From assembly GCA_015680685.1 (NCBI GenBank), contig MNCI01003573.1:454713-518712 (forward strand): a stretch of 64,000 nucleotides of DNA, given 5' to 3'. The translations under genes and the position numbers were made by a program. The notes below the pieces were generated by a model. It was not told where the DNA came from. It ran no database searches and worked only from the letters and a program-made list of their open reading frames with translations. Source of the DNA: Gnetum montanum. Its lineage: Eukaryota > Streptophyta > Gnetopsida > Gnetales > Gnetaceae. Below are positions 34,901 to 46,719 of this stretch, one piece after another (positions within the stretch are counted from its first letter, which is position 1; each line of letters starts with the position of its first letter).

Positions 34901-36110
34901 TTAGGAAAAGGAGGTAAAGTTATTTATCTAGACAAAGGAGAAGAGGTTAATGGTTGTTTTCTTTCACTTATTGACTAATTATTTTCCTCTTTTAATACTT
35001 ATGGCTAAACTTTTTCTTCTGTATCAACTTATTGAAATCTAACCTTCTTTTGGGGTATAGGCTTAGTGGTCTTTCCACTCCAAGTAGTGATGAAATGAAA
35101 TTTTTCCTTACTCTTCCTTTGAGATGTAGGATTTGGCTCAGGTTGAGAAGCTAATTTGTTCTTTGTAAGGTCTTGAAATCTTCTCCTTGTTTCAATCATA
35201 AATTTCCTACTTTCTTCAATGAAGGAAGTAACAATTTGAATGAGTTTATTCAAGTATTCATTAGTTGGGCTTTTAAAAGGTCTAAAATTATTTTTATGAT
35301 ATTGTTGTTAGAAAGGTGGTCTTTATTGGAAAGTGATTGTTGGTTGGCTTCTACATTGTTAAAAAGCCTTCATTGATTCTTACACTTCCTCATGACAATA
35401 TCATAAGGTTGGGAAAGTGGTGTAATCATGTTGTGGGCTACCACAAAGGCTACATATTTCACTTTGTACCACATGAGCTTGTTTCTTTACTAACCATGTT
35501 AACTCATCCACTTTTTTATGTAATTGTTCAATTTTTTGGATCATGCCTTACATGATGCTGGGTTTTGGCCATCTCTTGCTCTCATCTACTAATGAATTAA
35601 TTATCTTCCAGCCATCCTCCAGTGTTACATTTAATATATTTCCACCACTAGAAAAGTAAAACATTTTTTCTACAATACAATAATAGACCTTTGATAATGA
35701 TTTGAATAAGTTGATGGAATGGAAATCCATTATTGGGATTCTTTAAATACAACCCCTTAAACCTATGAAAAGTACTCTCATAATTCTCATCTGCTTGTTG
35801 CATAAAACTTAGTAGTTGCTTCCTTAATGAATACAACCTATCATTATAGAGAAATCTTTGCAGAAAGGTAGCCTTGAATTCATCTCTTGAACTAATTTGT
35901 GTCCTAGGGCTTTGTAGAAAAAAATCAGCTTTATGTTTCAAGGGGTATTTAAAAGAAATCATTTTAGTTCTATCTCCACTTTGAGATGCTAACATTGGTA
36001 ATGTGGTTTCAAATTCTCTTATGTAAGTGACTAGATCTTCATCATTTGTTCCCCTAAAAAGAGGTAATAAGTAAATGTTTTTTACCTTCACATCTCTACC
36101 TTATGGAAAA
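34901..36110 (-). pseudogene. gag of element C
   Basis: The open stretch 36091-35648 on the minus strand encodes the gag core: FRGTNDEDLVTYIREFET, FKYPLKHKADFFLQS, then DEFKATFLQRFLYNDRLYSL, SFMQQADENYESTFHRFKGL and the end GFPFHQLIQIIIKGL. This matches plant Ty3 gag, where GL-x-x-x-x-Q-x-x-x-F-Y-x-GL closes the domain. The remainder to 34.9 kb is charged and low-complexity (SQPEPNPTSQRKSKEK near 35.13 kb). Confidence 0.85.
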
Positions 36111-37063
36111 ACTAACAGTTCTTGTGGTATGATTGATGTCCTTTGATTTAATAAATCCCCATGGGTTTGTCCTTGGCAGGTCTATCCAACTAGAATATTA
36201 GAGCCTATACTACCAAAGGAAAAAGGAATTGAGCCAAAAGAAATTCGAGGAGATGTATGGTGTGAAGGAGACCCAATTGTAAAAGTAGAAGTTAATGTTG
36301 GGGTTAAAATTGGACTCAATATAAAAATAGAGGCTATTGATGTAATTGAAATTTGTAAATTTAATGTATTTACAGGTTGGATGTTTCCTCCCATTTTGGT
36401 TACATTACTTAATATTTGGCAAAAACTTAGATTTTAGAAACCTACCACCATAGTTGAACTTATAGTTTGCATTGTAATAGTTGATATATCGAATAAAGGA
36501 TTAAAAGATATGGAAAAGTTGAATTCTATTCCTTCCATTTTTTTTGAATTTCCCTTTTTGTTATGGTGTTGCTCTTCAAAAGAGGAAAAAGGGATTGGAT
36601 TTGATTATCTTTATTCATCTTGAATTTTTCTTAAATTAGTTCATGTACATTTATAAAGGCTAATGGTATTCCTAGGAGGTTGAATTCATGTTGGGTTTTT
36701 AGATTACTTTGTTGGTTTCATTTAATATCACATTTCTCTTTAGCACATTCATGGTTGACCAATCCTAAGACTCTATAAATTGATTTAATTACCCCTAAAA
36801 TTGCCACCTTAATTAAAAATTTATTAATAGCTTCTATAGGTTGGATGATAAGAGGGGACGATTTTTGGAATTGCACTTTTTCCTTATTTTTAAATTTTTT
36901 TAATATAAGAAAAATAATTAATAGAAACCATTTCTAAAGCTACTTAAAAAAAAGAAAATAAAATAAAAAGAAAAATAAACTATACCTATGTAGAAGTGCT
37001 AAATCTACAAAATAAATTTGAAAATACATAGAACCCTTGATGATGATTAACTCTACTAGCCTT
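36111..37063 (-). other. Leader region of element C
   Basis: 5' leader and possible gag N-terminus on the minus strand. Open frame 36394-36182 is Ser/Thr/Ile-rich low complexity without a domain. Nothing else is seen. Confidence 0.4.
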
Positions 37064-37079
37064 CTTGGCAATGGTGCTA
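37064..37079 (-). other. Primer-binding site of element C
   Basis: On the minus strand TAGCACCATTGCCAAG is a decayed form of TGGCGCCGTTGCCGGG, the same class of site as in element D and at the expected place upstream of gag. Confidence 0.65.
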
Positions 37080-38391
37080 GCCAAAGTTTGGTGTTGAATT
37101 ACCTTAGTAGTTATCTTCATTGGAAAGTTGTCGTGTCATCTATGACTAACTTGCGAGTCATATTCATGGAGGAAAGGTTTAAAAGTTGAAAATACCATCA
37201 ACACAATAAACAATTAGATTCGAATTCAATTAAAAACTCTACACTTATGACTATCACTCAAAAGTAAAACCAAAAGTCCTCATCCTAACTTCTAATCTTA
37301 AGTTCAATGATGGAAATAATTGATTAAAAAAAATTGAAAATGCATAAATTTATCATAAATATCAAAAGATTACAAAGGATAAGTCTCCTAATTTGTGACC
37401 CTACTCTATTTCCTTCACAATGCATCAACTTCATAGTCTTAATAAACATCATATGGTTGTTTATTGCCACAAGGTGTTAACAATCTTCCTTAATAACTTT
37501 TAATACAAGTAAAGAAGGATTGAATTTGATGTGGGTTTTTTCTTAAGTTTGGCATCCCTCTCATTCATAAATGAGATTCTTATTTAAACTAAAGAGAATT
37601 TGACAATAATTACAAAAATCATAATTTTGGGAATCAATTGTTATCAAAGAATTCAATAACAATATATTGAAGATTTATCAAACTATATCATGTTTTGTAG
37701 CATCTTTGATACTCGATTGAGATTATCTAGTGACTTAAATTGATATCTTGATTTCTTCATAAGTTGCTTTCTCTCTAGAAATCTATATTATCTATTCATA
37801 TCACAGCTAATATGAAGATTGATATAATTGACATTAATTTCCACTACTCTTGTGATTACCTATGATACATATAACTTAAGAAAGAAATAAATACTAATCA
37901 ATATCTATCATAAAAATAGATGATCTTTGATTAAGTAAAATAGTAAAAAAATTAAAAATGTAAACTTATAAGGTTAAAAATTGGGTCAATAGGGGGTTCA
38001 ATAGTAAGGTACACTATGATTTTTTATTGCTAGCTAAGCCACAATGATAAAAAGAAAAAATAAATGTAACTCACAGATTAAAGGAAAAGCCTACAACAAA
38101 TCTTACTTTAAAATGCCATTGTATAAAATTCACCCATAGTATCTTCCAAATGATGATGATCCTTTTTTTAATAAAAAGGCCTTGCCTTTAACTAGTAAAA
38201 CACCACAAAAATTTGTATGTTATAGCCAATTTTCATCATGTAGCTTTCACCCCATGAAACCTGAGGCAAAACTTCATTGTAAATGTGAAGATTGTAATTC
38301 ATGAGGGGCAATCTCACATATTGCATACTTTTGGGACTGTAAAATGTCTCATAAGTGGTCAAAGCCTTATTCCCCAAGTGAAAAAAGTCAC
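37080..38391 (-). repeat. Probable 5' LTR region of element C, boundaries unknown
   Basis: Non-coding AT-rich sequence directly outside the primer-binding site, so by position the 5' LTR. No pair was found to define its limits. The copia element E interrupts at 38396. The only long frame (38377-38192, minus) resembles nothing. Confidence 0.4.
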
Positions 38392-38396
38392 CTAGT
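38392..38396. other. Target-site duplication of element E, left copy (CTAGT)
   Basis: CTAGT precedes the 5' LTR and is repeated exactly at 44101-44105. Confidence 0.93.
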
Positions 38397-39646
38397 TGTG
38401 GACCTTTTGGTGTGTCAAAATGTTAAGTAAAATGAAGTCAAAGATTATGTGCATGGTTGTGTGGTTATTATGTTTGTAGAACAACATACATGGGAAACCA
38501 AGGTTAGATAAAGCCTATGTAAATAACAAGAAATGAATTAGTCTAGAGCTTAAAGGAAAAGATCATCCATAAGGTCTCAAAGAAACATACAAGAATTCCA
38601 AAGAATATGTACAAGGACCAGATACTGTACAAGCAAAGTTATCATTATCAAAGCATGTGAAAGATCAAGGTTATGGACAAGGAATGATGAATTCAAAGGA
38701 TAAAGGAAGTTAAAGAAAGATGTCTTTGAAAAATAGCATACGCCTTGGCAGATCTTGAGTGAACATAGGAAAAGACATATTTAAGAAATAGTAGACATCT
38801 TTCCCTAGTCAGAGACATCTTTCATTAGGAAAAGACATCTTCATAGAATATAGGCTACCTACAGGAAGACATTTTCTAGAATGGAGATTTCAGAGAGATG
38901 CCTTTCCTAGACAAAGACGTCTTCCTAGAATTGAAGGCAAAGACAAAAAGATATCTTAGGCATGAAGAAGACATTCCATGACAATTAGTGATCATTGCCT
39001 AGCCATTGCACTAGTTCCAAGATGGATTTAGAAACATGATAGCTATAAGAAGACATCATATGCATTGGAAAATGTGTAAGCTTGTGTAAAATCATTATCA
39101 AATCATTTTTTATCATTGTAATCTTTGTTGCTATTCGTTATAATATCATTTTTTCATTGTAAAGTGTGTTGTATCTTAAAGTACAAGGATCAAAAAACTA
39201 AGTTGCATTCATCCCTTGTAATTTTTCTCTCTTGTTGCCCTACGGGCTTGATGTGCTTCTTTTCAGAAGGCATGTTGCTTGTTGGGATCATTAGGGATTG
39301 AGTTTTTGGTACTATGGTATAATGCTTTAGAGTGGAACTTAAGATTGTAAAGGTTATGGAAGCCTAGAAACCACATTCCAAGCTTGATAGGACCTTACAA
39401 GGTTGAGTGGATAGTGTTGTGGCACAACACTCCAGAGCAGGGCTTGAAGACTATATAGGATGTGGATCCTTCAACCACATTTTGAGAACAACAATGTATA
39501 GAGATGTGCTAGTGATCTACCCTCTAAGTGTGGACTAGAAAAGTTTGGAAATCATGTTAAATTTGGTATTGATGCTTTTGCGTTACAAAGTTTTAATTTG
39601 GGGAACTTATTCATCCCACTTCCCCTTCTAGGTTCAATGATCCACA
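38397..39646 (+). repeat. 5' LTR of element E
   Basis: TGTGGACCTTTTGGTGTG at the start and AATGATCCACA at the end; co-linear with 42831-44100. U3 contains a dense series of GACATC, GATGTC or GACGTC hexamers within AAGACATCTT-like palindromes (38715-38985). Confidence 0.92.
38715..38990. promoter_or_regulatory. Array of GACGTC-like palindromes in element E U3
   Basis: About ten variants of AAGACATCTT occur within 275 bp; one intact GACGTC lies at 38916-38921. GACGTC is the C-box recognised by plant bZIP/TGA factors. Most copies read GACATC or GATGTC, each one CpG transition away. The 3' LTR has the same series at 43148-43435. A role as an inducible enhancer is inference. Confidence 0.5.
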
Positions 39647-39648
39647 AG

Positions 39649-39661
39649 TGGTATTAGAGCC
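39649..39661 (+). other. Primer-binding site of element E
   Basis: TGGTATTAGAGCC starts 2 bp after the LTR and differs by one transition from the plant initiator-Met primer-binding site TGGTATCAGAGCC. Confidence 0.88.
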
Positions 39662-39724
39662 TAGTACTCTTCTCTATTATCATCAACTTCAAGAGTGAAC
39701 AATGTAGGGGACATCTTACACAAA

Positions 39725-41350
39725 GTCACCAATGCTCAATGGATTCTACTTCACCTATTAGAAAGCTAGAATGCAAGTGTTCTTTGAATCCATGGAGTTT
39801 GAAGTGTGGCAATCAATCCTTGAAGGCTATGCTCTACCTGTTGATAAATCCACTAGCATCATTAGGCCTCACAAAAAATGGGCACAAGAGGAAAAGGATA
39901 AGTTTATGTTTAATTCAAAAGCCAAAAATTTGTTTATTTTTTACATTGAATAAATATGAATTTAATAGAGTATTAGGATGTAAAACAACCAAAGAAATTT
40001 TGCAAAATTTAGAAGCTACTTATGATAGAACATCTATTGCTAAGCAATTGAAATTATTAGTTTTACAAAGTGAGTACAAACAACTCAAAATGATAGAAGA
40101 TAAGAAAATAAAGGATTATTTATTTGTAAATCTATTAGAGGAATAGGAAAGGATCTTCCTAAAAGTGATGTCATCATCAAAATGATCAGAACTCTACAAC
40201 CAGAGTTCAGACAAAAGGTCACCACTATGGAGGAAATTAGAAACTTTTCAATAGTAAAATTTGAAGAGCTTTAAAGTAGTCTCATTGCTTATGAAATGAA
40301 TCTCATAAGTGAAGGAGCAATCCAAGAAAGACATATTACTCTAAAGACTACCTCCAAGGAGAAGGAGCCAAATGAGCATGATGAGGGTAGTGAAGATCAG
40401 GTTGTCCTTCTCTCAAGAAAACTACAACGTTTGCTTATGAGAAGAAACAAGAAAGCATCTCAACAAAGACCCAATATTTTCAGAGGTAGAGATTGAGGTA
40501 AAAGTTTTTTAAATGCTTCTAACTTAGATTTCTCTTCTATAGAATGTTGGGTTTTTGGAGGAAGAGACCATATGACCTTCGAATGTCCTAGCAATCCAAA
40601 TGATAGTAAGGTAAAGCCAAAGAATAGATCCAATGATGAGGAACTAAAAAGACTAAATTTTATACAAGTTGGAATGATGGTGAGCAAAGTGAAGAAGAAG
40701 CATGCAATCCTTCCAAAGATTCACATCTCATATGTATGACACTTACTGATGAAAATTCCTCACATATGGCTAAACAAGATGGTAAGTGTGATAAGAGGTA
40801 TAATGAATTTAAAGAAGAAATTTTTATTTTACATCATTTGATTAGAAAGGAAAATAAACTAATACTTTCTAAGTTAGATGAGATTCATGTTGAAATGAAA
40901 GAAGAGATCTTAGACATAATAGCTAAGATTCAATCACTAACCTCTTTTAATAAGGATTGCAGCAAGGTTCAAGAAGAGGAGACTCTTGAAAATGAACCAA
41001 AGAATTTAGAAGAAGTAAGCATGAAGATTCAAGCTCAAGCTCAAGCATAGTAAGGTTTGATTATTTTGATCATGAGAATAATACTTTATTTGTGTGTAAA
41101 AATTGTGGTTGTAAAAAAACTCTTAATTATACTCATGATGATCAAAATAAGATTAATTCTTAATATTGCCAAAAAGGCTTTGGTAAGGAAATTATGTAGG
41201 TACCAATAAGTGAGAATGAAGAGAGGTGGAAAATTGAAAATGATGCACTAAGTGATCAAAGGTTCTATCATAAAGAGCATGAACAAATAGAAACATCACA
41301 TATATGATCCAATGAGAGAGAATCGAAGGGGGAGGAGGTACTTCATGATA
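39725..41350 (+). pseudogene. copia-type gag (UBN2 family) of element E
   Basis: Starting near 39731 the frame reads PMLNGFYFTY, stop, KARMQVFFESMEFEVWQSI, matching the NG-x-N-Y-x-x-W start of copia gag with Trp replaced by TAG. A frameshift near 39945 leads to NRVLGCKTTKEILQNLEATY, then LQSEYKQLKMIEDKKIKDY, PEFRQKVTTMEEIRNF, and near 40545 a zinc-knuckle-like C-x2-F-G-G-R-D-H-M-T-F-E-C, where the second Cys has become Phe. A coiled-coil segment (40736-41050; KRYNEFKEEIFILHHLIRKE) follows, then a CKNCGCKK stretch near 41095. It would form particles, possibly with polymerase supplied by another element. Confidence 0.85.
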
Positions 41351-42816
41351 GGGGACCTCATCTCAAACTCCATTAATCTTATCCTCTTCCTAGCAAGAAA
41401 GGTAAGTCAAGGTAAGTTTTCCATATATTTTCTTCCTAGTTAATAAAAATAGTGGTTGAGAAGTCCAAAATTATTTGTATCATGTATAGATTAGAAAAAT
41501 GATGGAATAAGTTTCTAGATCATCTCTTACATTCATTCATGATATCGATATAGTTGGTTTTGTAAAGACTTATAGTGTAGCACTTGTAATATTTTCTTAT
41601 CTTAAATTCAATCTTGCTTAATCTAAACTTCTTATGATGATCTAATCTTAAGCTCATGTTCTTTGGAATATTTTTGCTATTTATGGGATAAGATAGATCC
41701 CTGAAATATTATGATTTGAAAACATTAGTCTCCACATTGGATCTTAATAGTGGATTATAGCTATAATAATTTGATTATTTACAAGTTAATCTTAAAGGCC
41801 TAGGAAAAGTTTCACATGTGTAGGGGGAGCCTACTTCTCATTATCCATCTTCATATTGGAGGGCATCAATGTAGGGGGAGCCTTTGGAGACTTGAGCCAA
41901 GAAACACTAAAATAGCAAGATATTCCAAAATGAGTAAGAAAAGGTCTTCAAGAGGTATTTTTTAAGTGGATGATTGTGTCTTGAATTTGTGTTTCCAATA
42001 TCCTTTCATAAAAATAAGGTACATGAATTGTGTTTGAAAAATGATTATGTTGTGTTTATACAAATGCCTATCTATGATTTCTTTTCTCATAACTTTCATT
42101 TGGTCTTTGGCATCAAAGTTATGTGTTTTTGATCTTTTTTTTTATTAATTGAAGATCTTTGTTTTTGAACTTATAAGAGAAAATCTTAATGAATCTTTAG
42201 TGTACCTATTCAATATTCAATCATAAGCTAAAGCGAGAAGTACCTATTTTTTATAAAGTAAATAGTTGAGGTTATGAGAAGACCATGATCATTTTTGGCA
42301 AAGTATCTATAGTTTTGATTGAATCATCTATTGAATAGTTTGCCTTGAGATGAAGAATTAAGAATTTGGCATGGCTAGTTTCAATTAGTATTGTTATGCT
42401 ATCCTAATCTTTTGCTAATGTTTTAAATGGATGGAAAATATTAGAAAATGAAAGAATCATGCGATGAAAACTACTAATGAATTATTGATTTAGAGATAAG
42501 TTACTTGATCTTTAATGCCTATACTTCACTTCATGCCTTAAGTTTGAATATCAATTGGAAGGATTGGATCAGTTCTTGACAAATTAAGGACATCTCTTCA
42601 TGAAACTTAGTGCTGGAAAATATGTACTCCTTATATTGATTTTCTTGCTTCACTATATTTTAAGGATTATTTTTTTTATCTATTATTCCTTTATGATATC
42701 TCTTTAGAACCAATTTTGTTTCCTTTATCCTTTTTTCTACCGTTCAAAAAGGGGAAGAGTAATATGGTCTTATTTGTATGATTACTAATCCATTTTCTTA
42801 AGTTTTGAACATCACC
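41351..42816 (+). other. Non-coding internal region of element E where pol is missing
   Basis: No pol domain. The phrase TGTAGGGGGAGCCT occurs twice (about 41819 and 41872), a purine-rich motif resembling an internal polypurine tract. The final 150 bp resemble the region normally between RNase H and the 3' LTR of copia elements. Confidence 0.55.
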
Positions 42817-42829
42817 AAAAAAGGGAAGA
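42817..42829 (+). other. Polypurine tract of element E
   Basis: AAAAAAGGGAAGA directly before the 3' LTR. Confidence 0.8.
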
Positions 42830-42830
42830 T

Positions 42831-44100
42831 TATGGACCTTTTGGTGTATCAAAACATTAAGTAAAATGGAGTCAAAGGTTGTGTGTATAGTTGTGTGGTT
42901 ATTGTGCTTGTAGGACAATGTACATGGGAAACCAAGGTTAGCTAAAGCCTATGTAAATGACAAGAAATGAACTAGTTTAGAGCTTAGAGGAAAGGTCATC
43001 CACAAGGTCTCAAACAAACATACAAGAATTACAAAGAACATGGAAAAGGATCAAATATTGTACAATCAAAGTTATCATTATCAAGGCATGTGGAAGATCA
43101 AGATTATGGACAAGGAATGATGAATTCAAAGGACAAAGGTAGTTCAAGAAAGATATCTCTGGAGAACAAAAAATGTCTTGGTAGATTTTGAGTAAATAGA
43201 GGTAAAGACATATTTAAGAAATAATAGACATATTTCTCTAGGCAAAGACATTTTTCATCAAGCAAAGATGTCTTCATAGAATATAGGCCAATTGCAAAAA
43301 GACATTTTTCTCTAGACAAAGACTTCTTCTAGAATGGAGATTTTAGAAAGACATCTTTCCCAGACAAAGGTGTCTTTTCAAAATTGAAGGCAAAGATAGA
43401 AAGATGTCTTAGGCATGAAGAAGATGTCTTCCATGACCATTAGTAATCATTGCCTAGTTGTTACACTAGTTCTAAGATGGATTTAGAAACATGGTAGCTA
43501 TAAGAAGGCATCATATGCATTAGAAAATGTGCAAGCTTGTGTACAATCATTGTCAAATCATTTATTTATCATTGTAATCTTTGTTTCTCTTCATTGTATT
43601 ATCATTTGTTCATTGTAAAGTGTGCTATACCTCAAAGTACAAGGATCAACAAACTAAGTTGCATTCATCCCTTGTACTTGTTCTCTATTGTTGCCTTGTA
43701 GGGTTGATGTGCTTCTTGTGGCAAGGCATCTTGCTTGAGCTTGTTAGGATCCTATGGGATTGAGTTGATGTTGTGGTACAACACTCTAGAGTGGAGCTTA
43801 AGATTGTAAAGGTTATGGAATCCTAGAAACCATATTCTAGGCATGACGGGATCTTGTGGGGCTAAGTGGTTGGTGTTGTAGTATAGCACTCAAGAGTGAA
43901 ACTTGAAGACTATACAGGGTCTGGATCCTTCAACAAAATTTTGAGAGCAACAAAGTTTAGAGGTGTGCTAGTGATATATCCTCTGAATATGGACTACCAA
44001 AGTTGGTGAACCACATTAAATTTGATGTGTGTGCTTTTGTGTTACAAAGTTTTACTTTGGGAAACTTATTCATCCCTCCTTCTAAGTTCAATGATCCACA
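42831..44100 (+). repeat. 3' LTR of element E
   Basis: Starts TATGGACCTTTTGGTGT (TG mutated to TA) and ends AATGATCCACA. Followed by CTAGT at 44101-44105, the second target-site copy. Confidence 0.92.
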
Positions 44101-44105
44101 CTAGT

Positions 44106-45600
44106 GTCTAATTTAGGCTTGGGTGGGGGCTCACAATTGCCTTTTGGAATGCCAAGAATGGAAATTCGATGGGTCTTATGGGGGGTATACATTTTTCTAC
44201 ACTAGAAACACTTGCAAGGGGGTAAATCTCACCTACCCCTAACATGGAGGAGTGGGGGGTTTCCCTCAGCTTGAAAACTTTTCCCCCAATGTGGAAGCTA
44301 CAAAAGCTATATTTCAACACTCAATGCACTCCAACATTGACTAGCCACTTTAGCAAGGATGACATAAGGCTCAGCATGGAAGATCTATCTCTAGTGTGGA
44401 AGGTGTGCCTCTATTACTATTTATAGTAAACAAAATGGCCATGGGGGGGAAGGCACTTACTATATATAGTGACCTTCAAATTTGGGCATCCATCTCACCT
44501 ATACAAGGTAGAAATTTGTAGCAAAGTTACAGCCAATTTGCAGCCATTATGCAACCAAATTACAGCCATTTCACAGCCTCATTCATGGCCAGAAACCTAT
44601 AAAAACTAGCCTCAAACACCATTTATAGGTTTAAGAACTTTTTTTATACCCACACTTTTGATGTTTCACACTTTTGTAGTTTCATACTTTTGGCAATTCT
44701 ACACTTTGGAATTTTCAAGTACTTAAGAGCTCTTGCAATCTCCCATGTTTGCATTCTCTTGAGCCCTAGAGTGGAAACATTATAACTTTGAGACTTGTGA
44801 TCTTTTGGTGTCAACACTACATTTCTAGGACTCCCAACCCCCAGCAAGGAGCAATATAGCCCCAAATTTCTCACTTTTCTCACCCCTTAGTAGTGATCAA
44901 CATTGTAGATTTGGAGTAGTAGAAAAGGAGGTTTAATAACATTAGAAGTGGCAGGACACCTGGATCATGAATTTGAACACATCATCTTTAACAAATCTTA
45001 AACCCCTGCTAGATTGAACCTCCCTATTACCCTCTAAGGCATAGTTTGTACACAATCTCTTAACTCTCCTTTATTTTATTCTTTGTAAAATAAAGTTTAC
45101 ATTTTTGGTTTATGTTCAAATTAAATTTGTCATTCATTGTTAGTGCATTTATACTACTTTGATCTGTAGTCATACTATTTATCTTGTTTTTCATTTCATA
45201 AGTCCTGGGGTGATCTACTGGATTGTCTAGGATACCCTAAATCCTATTTTTTTGGAGGCCTTGGGGATTTTGGGTTAAGGCTACTGTGTTAGATCTATAA
45301 ATTTTTCTAGTTGTAACAATTCTTAGTGCCCTAAGAAGGGCCTCCATTCAATTTCTATGTCTAAATGAGTTTGCCTTATTGCTAATGTTGCCTTCCATTG
45401 CAAAAATTTGTAATTTTGACATCAAAACCTTTAAAATCTTTAAAACCAAACATTGCAACCCATCTCCCACTGTAATTAAAGCCCAACATGGAAGTTTTAG
45501 GTGTTTGGCTTTTCAAGATTCTTAGTGAAGTTGTTATGGATTTCAAGGCCAATGTTGGCATTCCACCTAAACCCTCAAAAAATCAATGCTACCCCTTTTC
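44106..45600. other. Repeat-rich non-coding region
   Basis: No gene. 44.2-44.45 kb contains CATGGAGG, TGTGGAAG, CATGGAAG and TGTGGAAG motifs at irregular spacing, like the array in element B. 44515-44590 has short ACAGCCA/GCAGCCA repeats. 44650-44710 has three or four TTTCACACTTTTG-like units. G-rich runs occur near 44116, 44197 and 44446. Confidence 0.5.
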
Positions 45601-45609
45601 CCTTATAAC

Positions 45610-46490
45610 CAAAACTGTAGGGTGGAAGTTGTAGGTGGTTTGGGTGTTGGATTTTCATAGCAACTACTATGAATTTTTCTACCCAAAGCCATCATTGATA
45701 CCTTTCCCTCCTTTTGCCTTTTTGCTATTTATTTTTGTAGTTTCCAAAGTGGGTGGTCCAGTCCTTTCAAAAATCATCAAACTTCTAAAAGTTGGCTTCT
45801 CCCCATGTTTTCAAGTTAAGAAAATTGACAACCTACCAAAACTAGTCTTAGTGGAAAAACACCAACTTTCCACTTTGATGTTTAGCCTTTCCCCTTTCAT
45901 CAATGATGGATTTGAAGGTGTGAGATTCCCATCATCTCATCCCCTTCTTTTCCCTCTTACCATATCCGATGTAGAGGTAGTTAGGGGGCCAGCATTGGTG
46001 ACGCTTATTACCAACTTTCCACTTTGGTTTTCAGCCTTCACCACAGCCCCCCCTCCCCCTCCCCCCCCCTCATGACCAAAATTGCAAACATGGAAGTTGC
46101 AGGTGGGTGTTGGATTTTCATAACAACTAATGTGAACTTTTTAGCCCAAAGCTAGCATTAAAAATTTTCACCCTTTTTCCTTTTTGCTACCAAATTTTTC
46201 TAGTTTCCAAAATTGGTGGTGTAATCCTTCTGGAAATCATCAAACTTCTAGAAGTCAACTTTCCCCCCTTCTTTCCTAGTTGAGAAAATTGGTAGCCTAC
46301 CAAAACACCAACTTTTCACTTTGGCTTTTAAAACTTTCCCCCTCATCAACATTGGATTAAAGATGTGTGGGATTTTTCCCATCTCACCCCCCTTTCTTTC
46401 CCCACATGCCATATCTAGGTTAGAGGCAGTTAAGGGGCTAGTGTAGGTGAGGCTTGTTACCAACTTTTACATCTTTCTATTTTTGGTAAA
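45610..46490. repeat. Two tandem copies of a unit of roughly 460 bp
   Basis: GGAAGTTGTAGGTGG... GTGTTGGATTTTCATAGCAACT near 45625-45665 recurs as GGAAGTTGCAGGTGG GTGTTGGATTTTCATAACAACT near 46092-46127. The copies stay co-linear through GTTTCCAAA..(T/G)GGTGGT, ATCATCAAACTTCTA(A/G)AAGT, CCTACCAAAAC, and ATATC(C/T) followed by GAGG(T/C)AGTTA. A partial older copy precedes at about 45490. A C-rich tract separates the copies. The 45635-46075 frame, ending in Pro codons from the C tract, is not a gene. Confidence 0.85.
46044..46071. repeat. C-rich low-complexity tract
   Basis: Runs of seven, five and nine C separated by T; the opposite strand could form a G-quadruplex. It lies at the junction of the two tandem copies. 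Confidence 0.9.
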
Positions 46491-46719
46491 GAAGTAAACC
46501 CCTATTACCCCCACTTACTAATTATAGAAAGTGCTTCATTTTAGCTGTTTTTGCTTCCTTTGACTATTTTTGACTTCCACTTGTTGGGATTTACCTTTAT
46601 TTTGACCTTTTATAGCATATTTTAACCCATTTTCAGCACTATAATCTTGTCTTTCTAGTAGTCCACCAAGTTGCCCCTCACCTTAATTGGCAAAGGTTCT
46701 AGCTAATAAGCCACAAGGG

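Larger units (their letters stand above)
31240..37079 (-). mobile_element. Element C: Athila-like Ty3/gypsy retrotransposon internal region
   Basis: On the minus strand: primer-binding site (37079-37064), gag (36.1-35.5 kb), protease (34.9-34.4), RT (33.93-33.13), RNase H (32.8-32.46) and integrase (32.46-31.24). Domain order and wording fit Athila-group gypsy elements. RT and integrase are less decayed than in elements A or B. LTRs could not be paired: the segment 37080-38391 should be or contain the 5' LTR, but no second copy is recognisable on the integrase side. Confidence 0.85.
38397..44100 (+). mobile_element. Element E: gag-only Ty1/copia-type LTR retrotransposon
   Basis: Two LTRs of 1250 and 1270 bp, a tRNA-iMet primer-binding site, a copia-type gag, a polypurine tract and an exact CTAGT duplication. 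The internal region is only about 3.2 kb and shows no protease, integrase, RT or RNase H on either strand. It therefore resembles the non-autonomous gag-bearing elements described as TR-GAG, or is a copy with an internal deletion made before or after insertion. The LTRs differ at roughly 12 percent by eye, so it is old. Confidence 0.92.

Noticed and set aside
45635-46075. 146-codon frame ending in a poly-proline tail
   Set aside because: The frame is one copy of a two-copy tandem repeat, and the prolines come from the C-rich tract; the second copy does not keep the frame.
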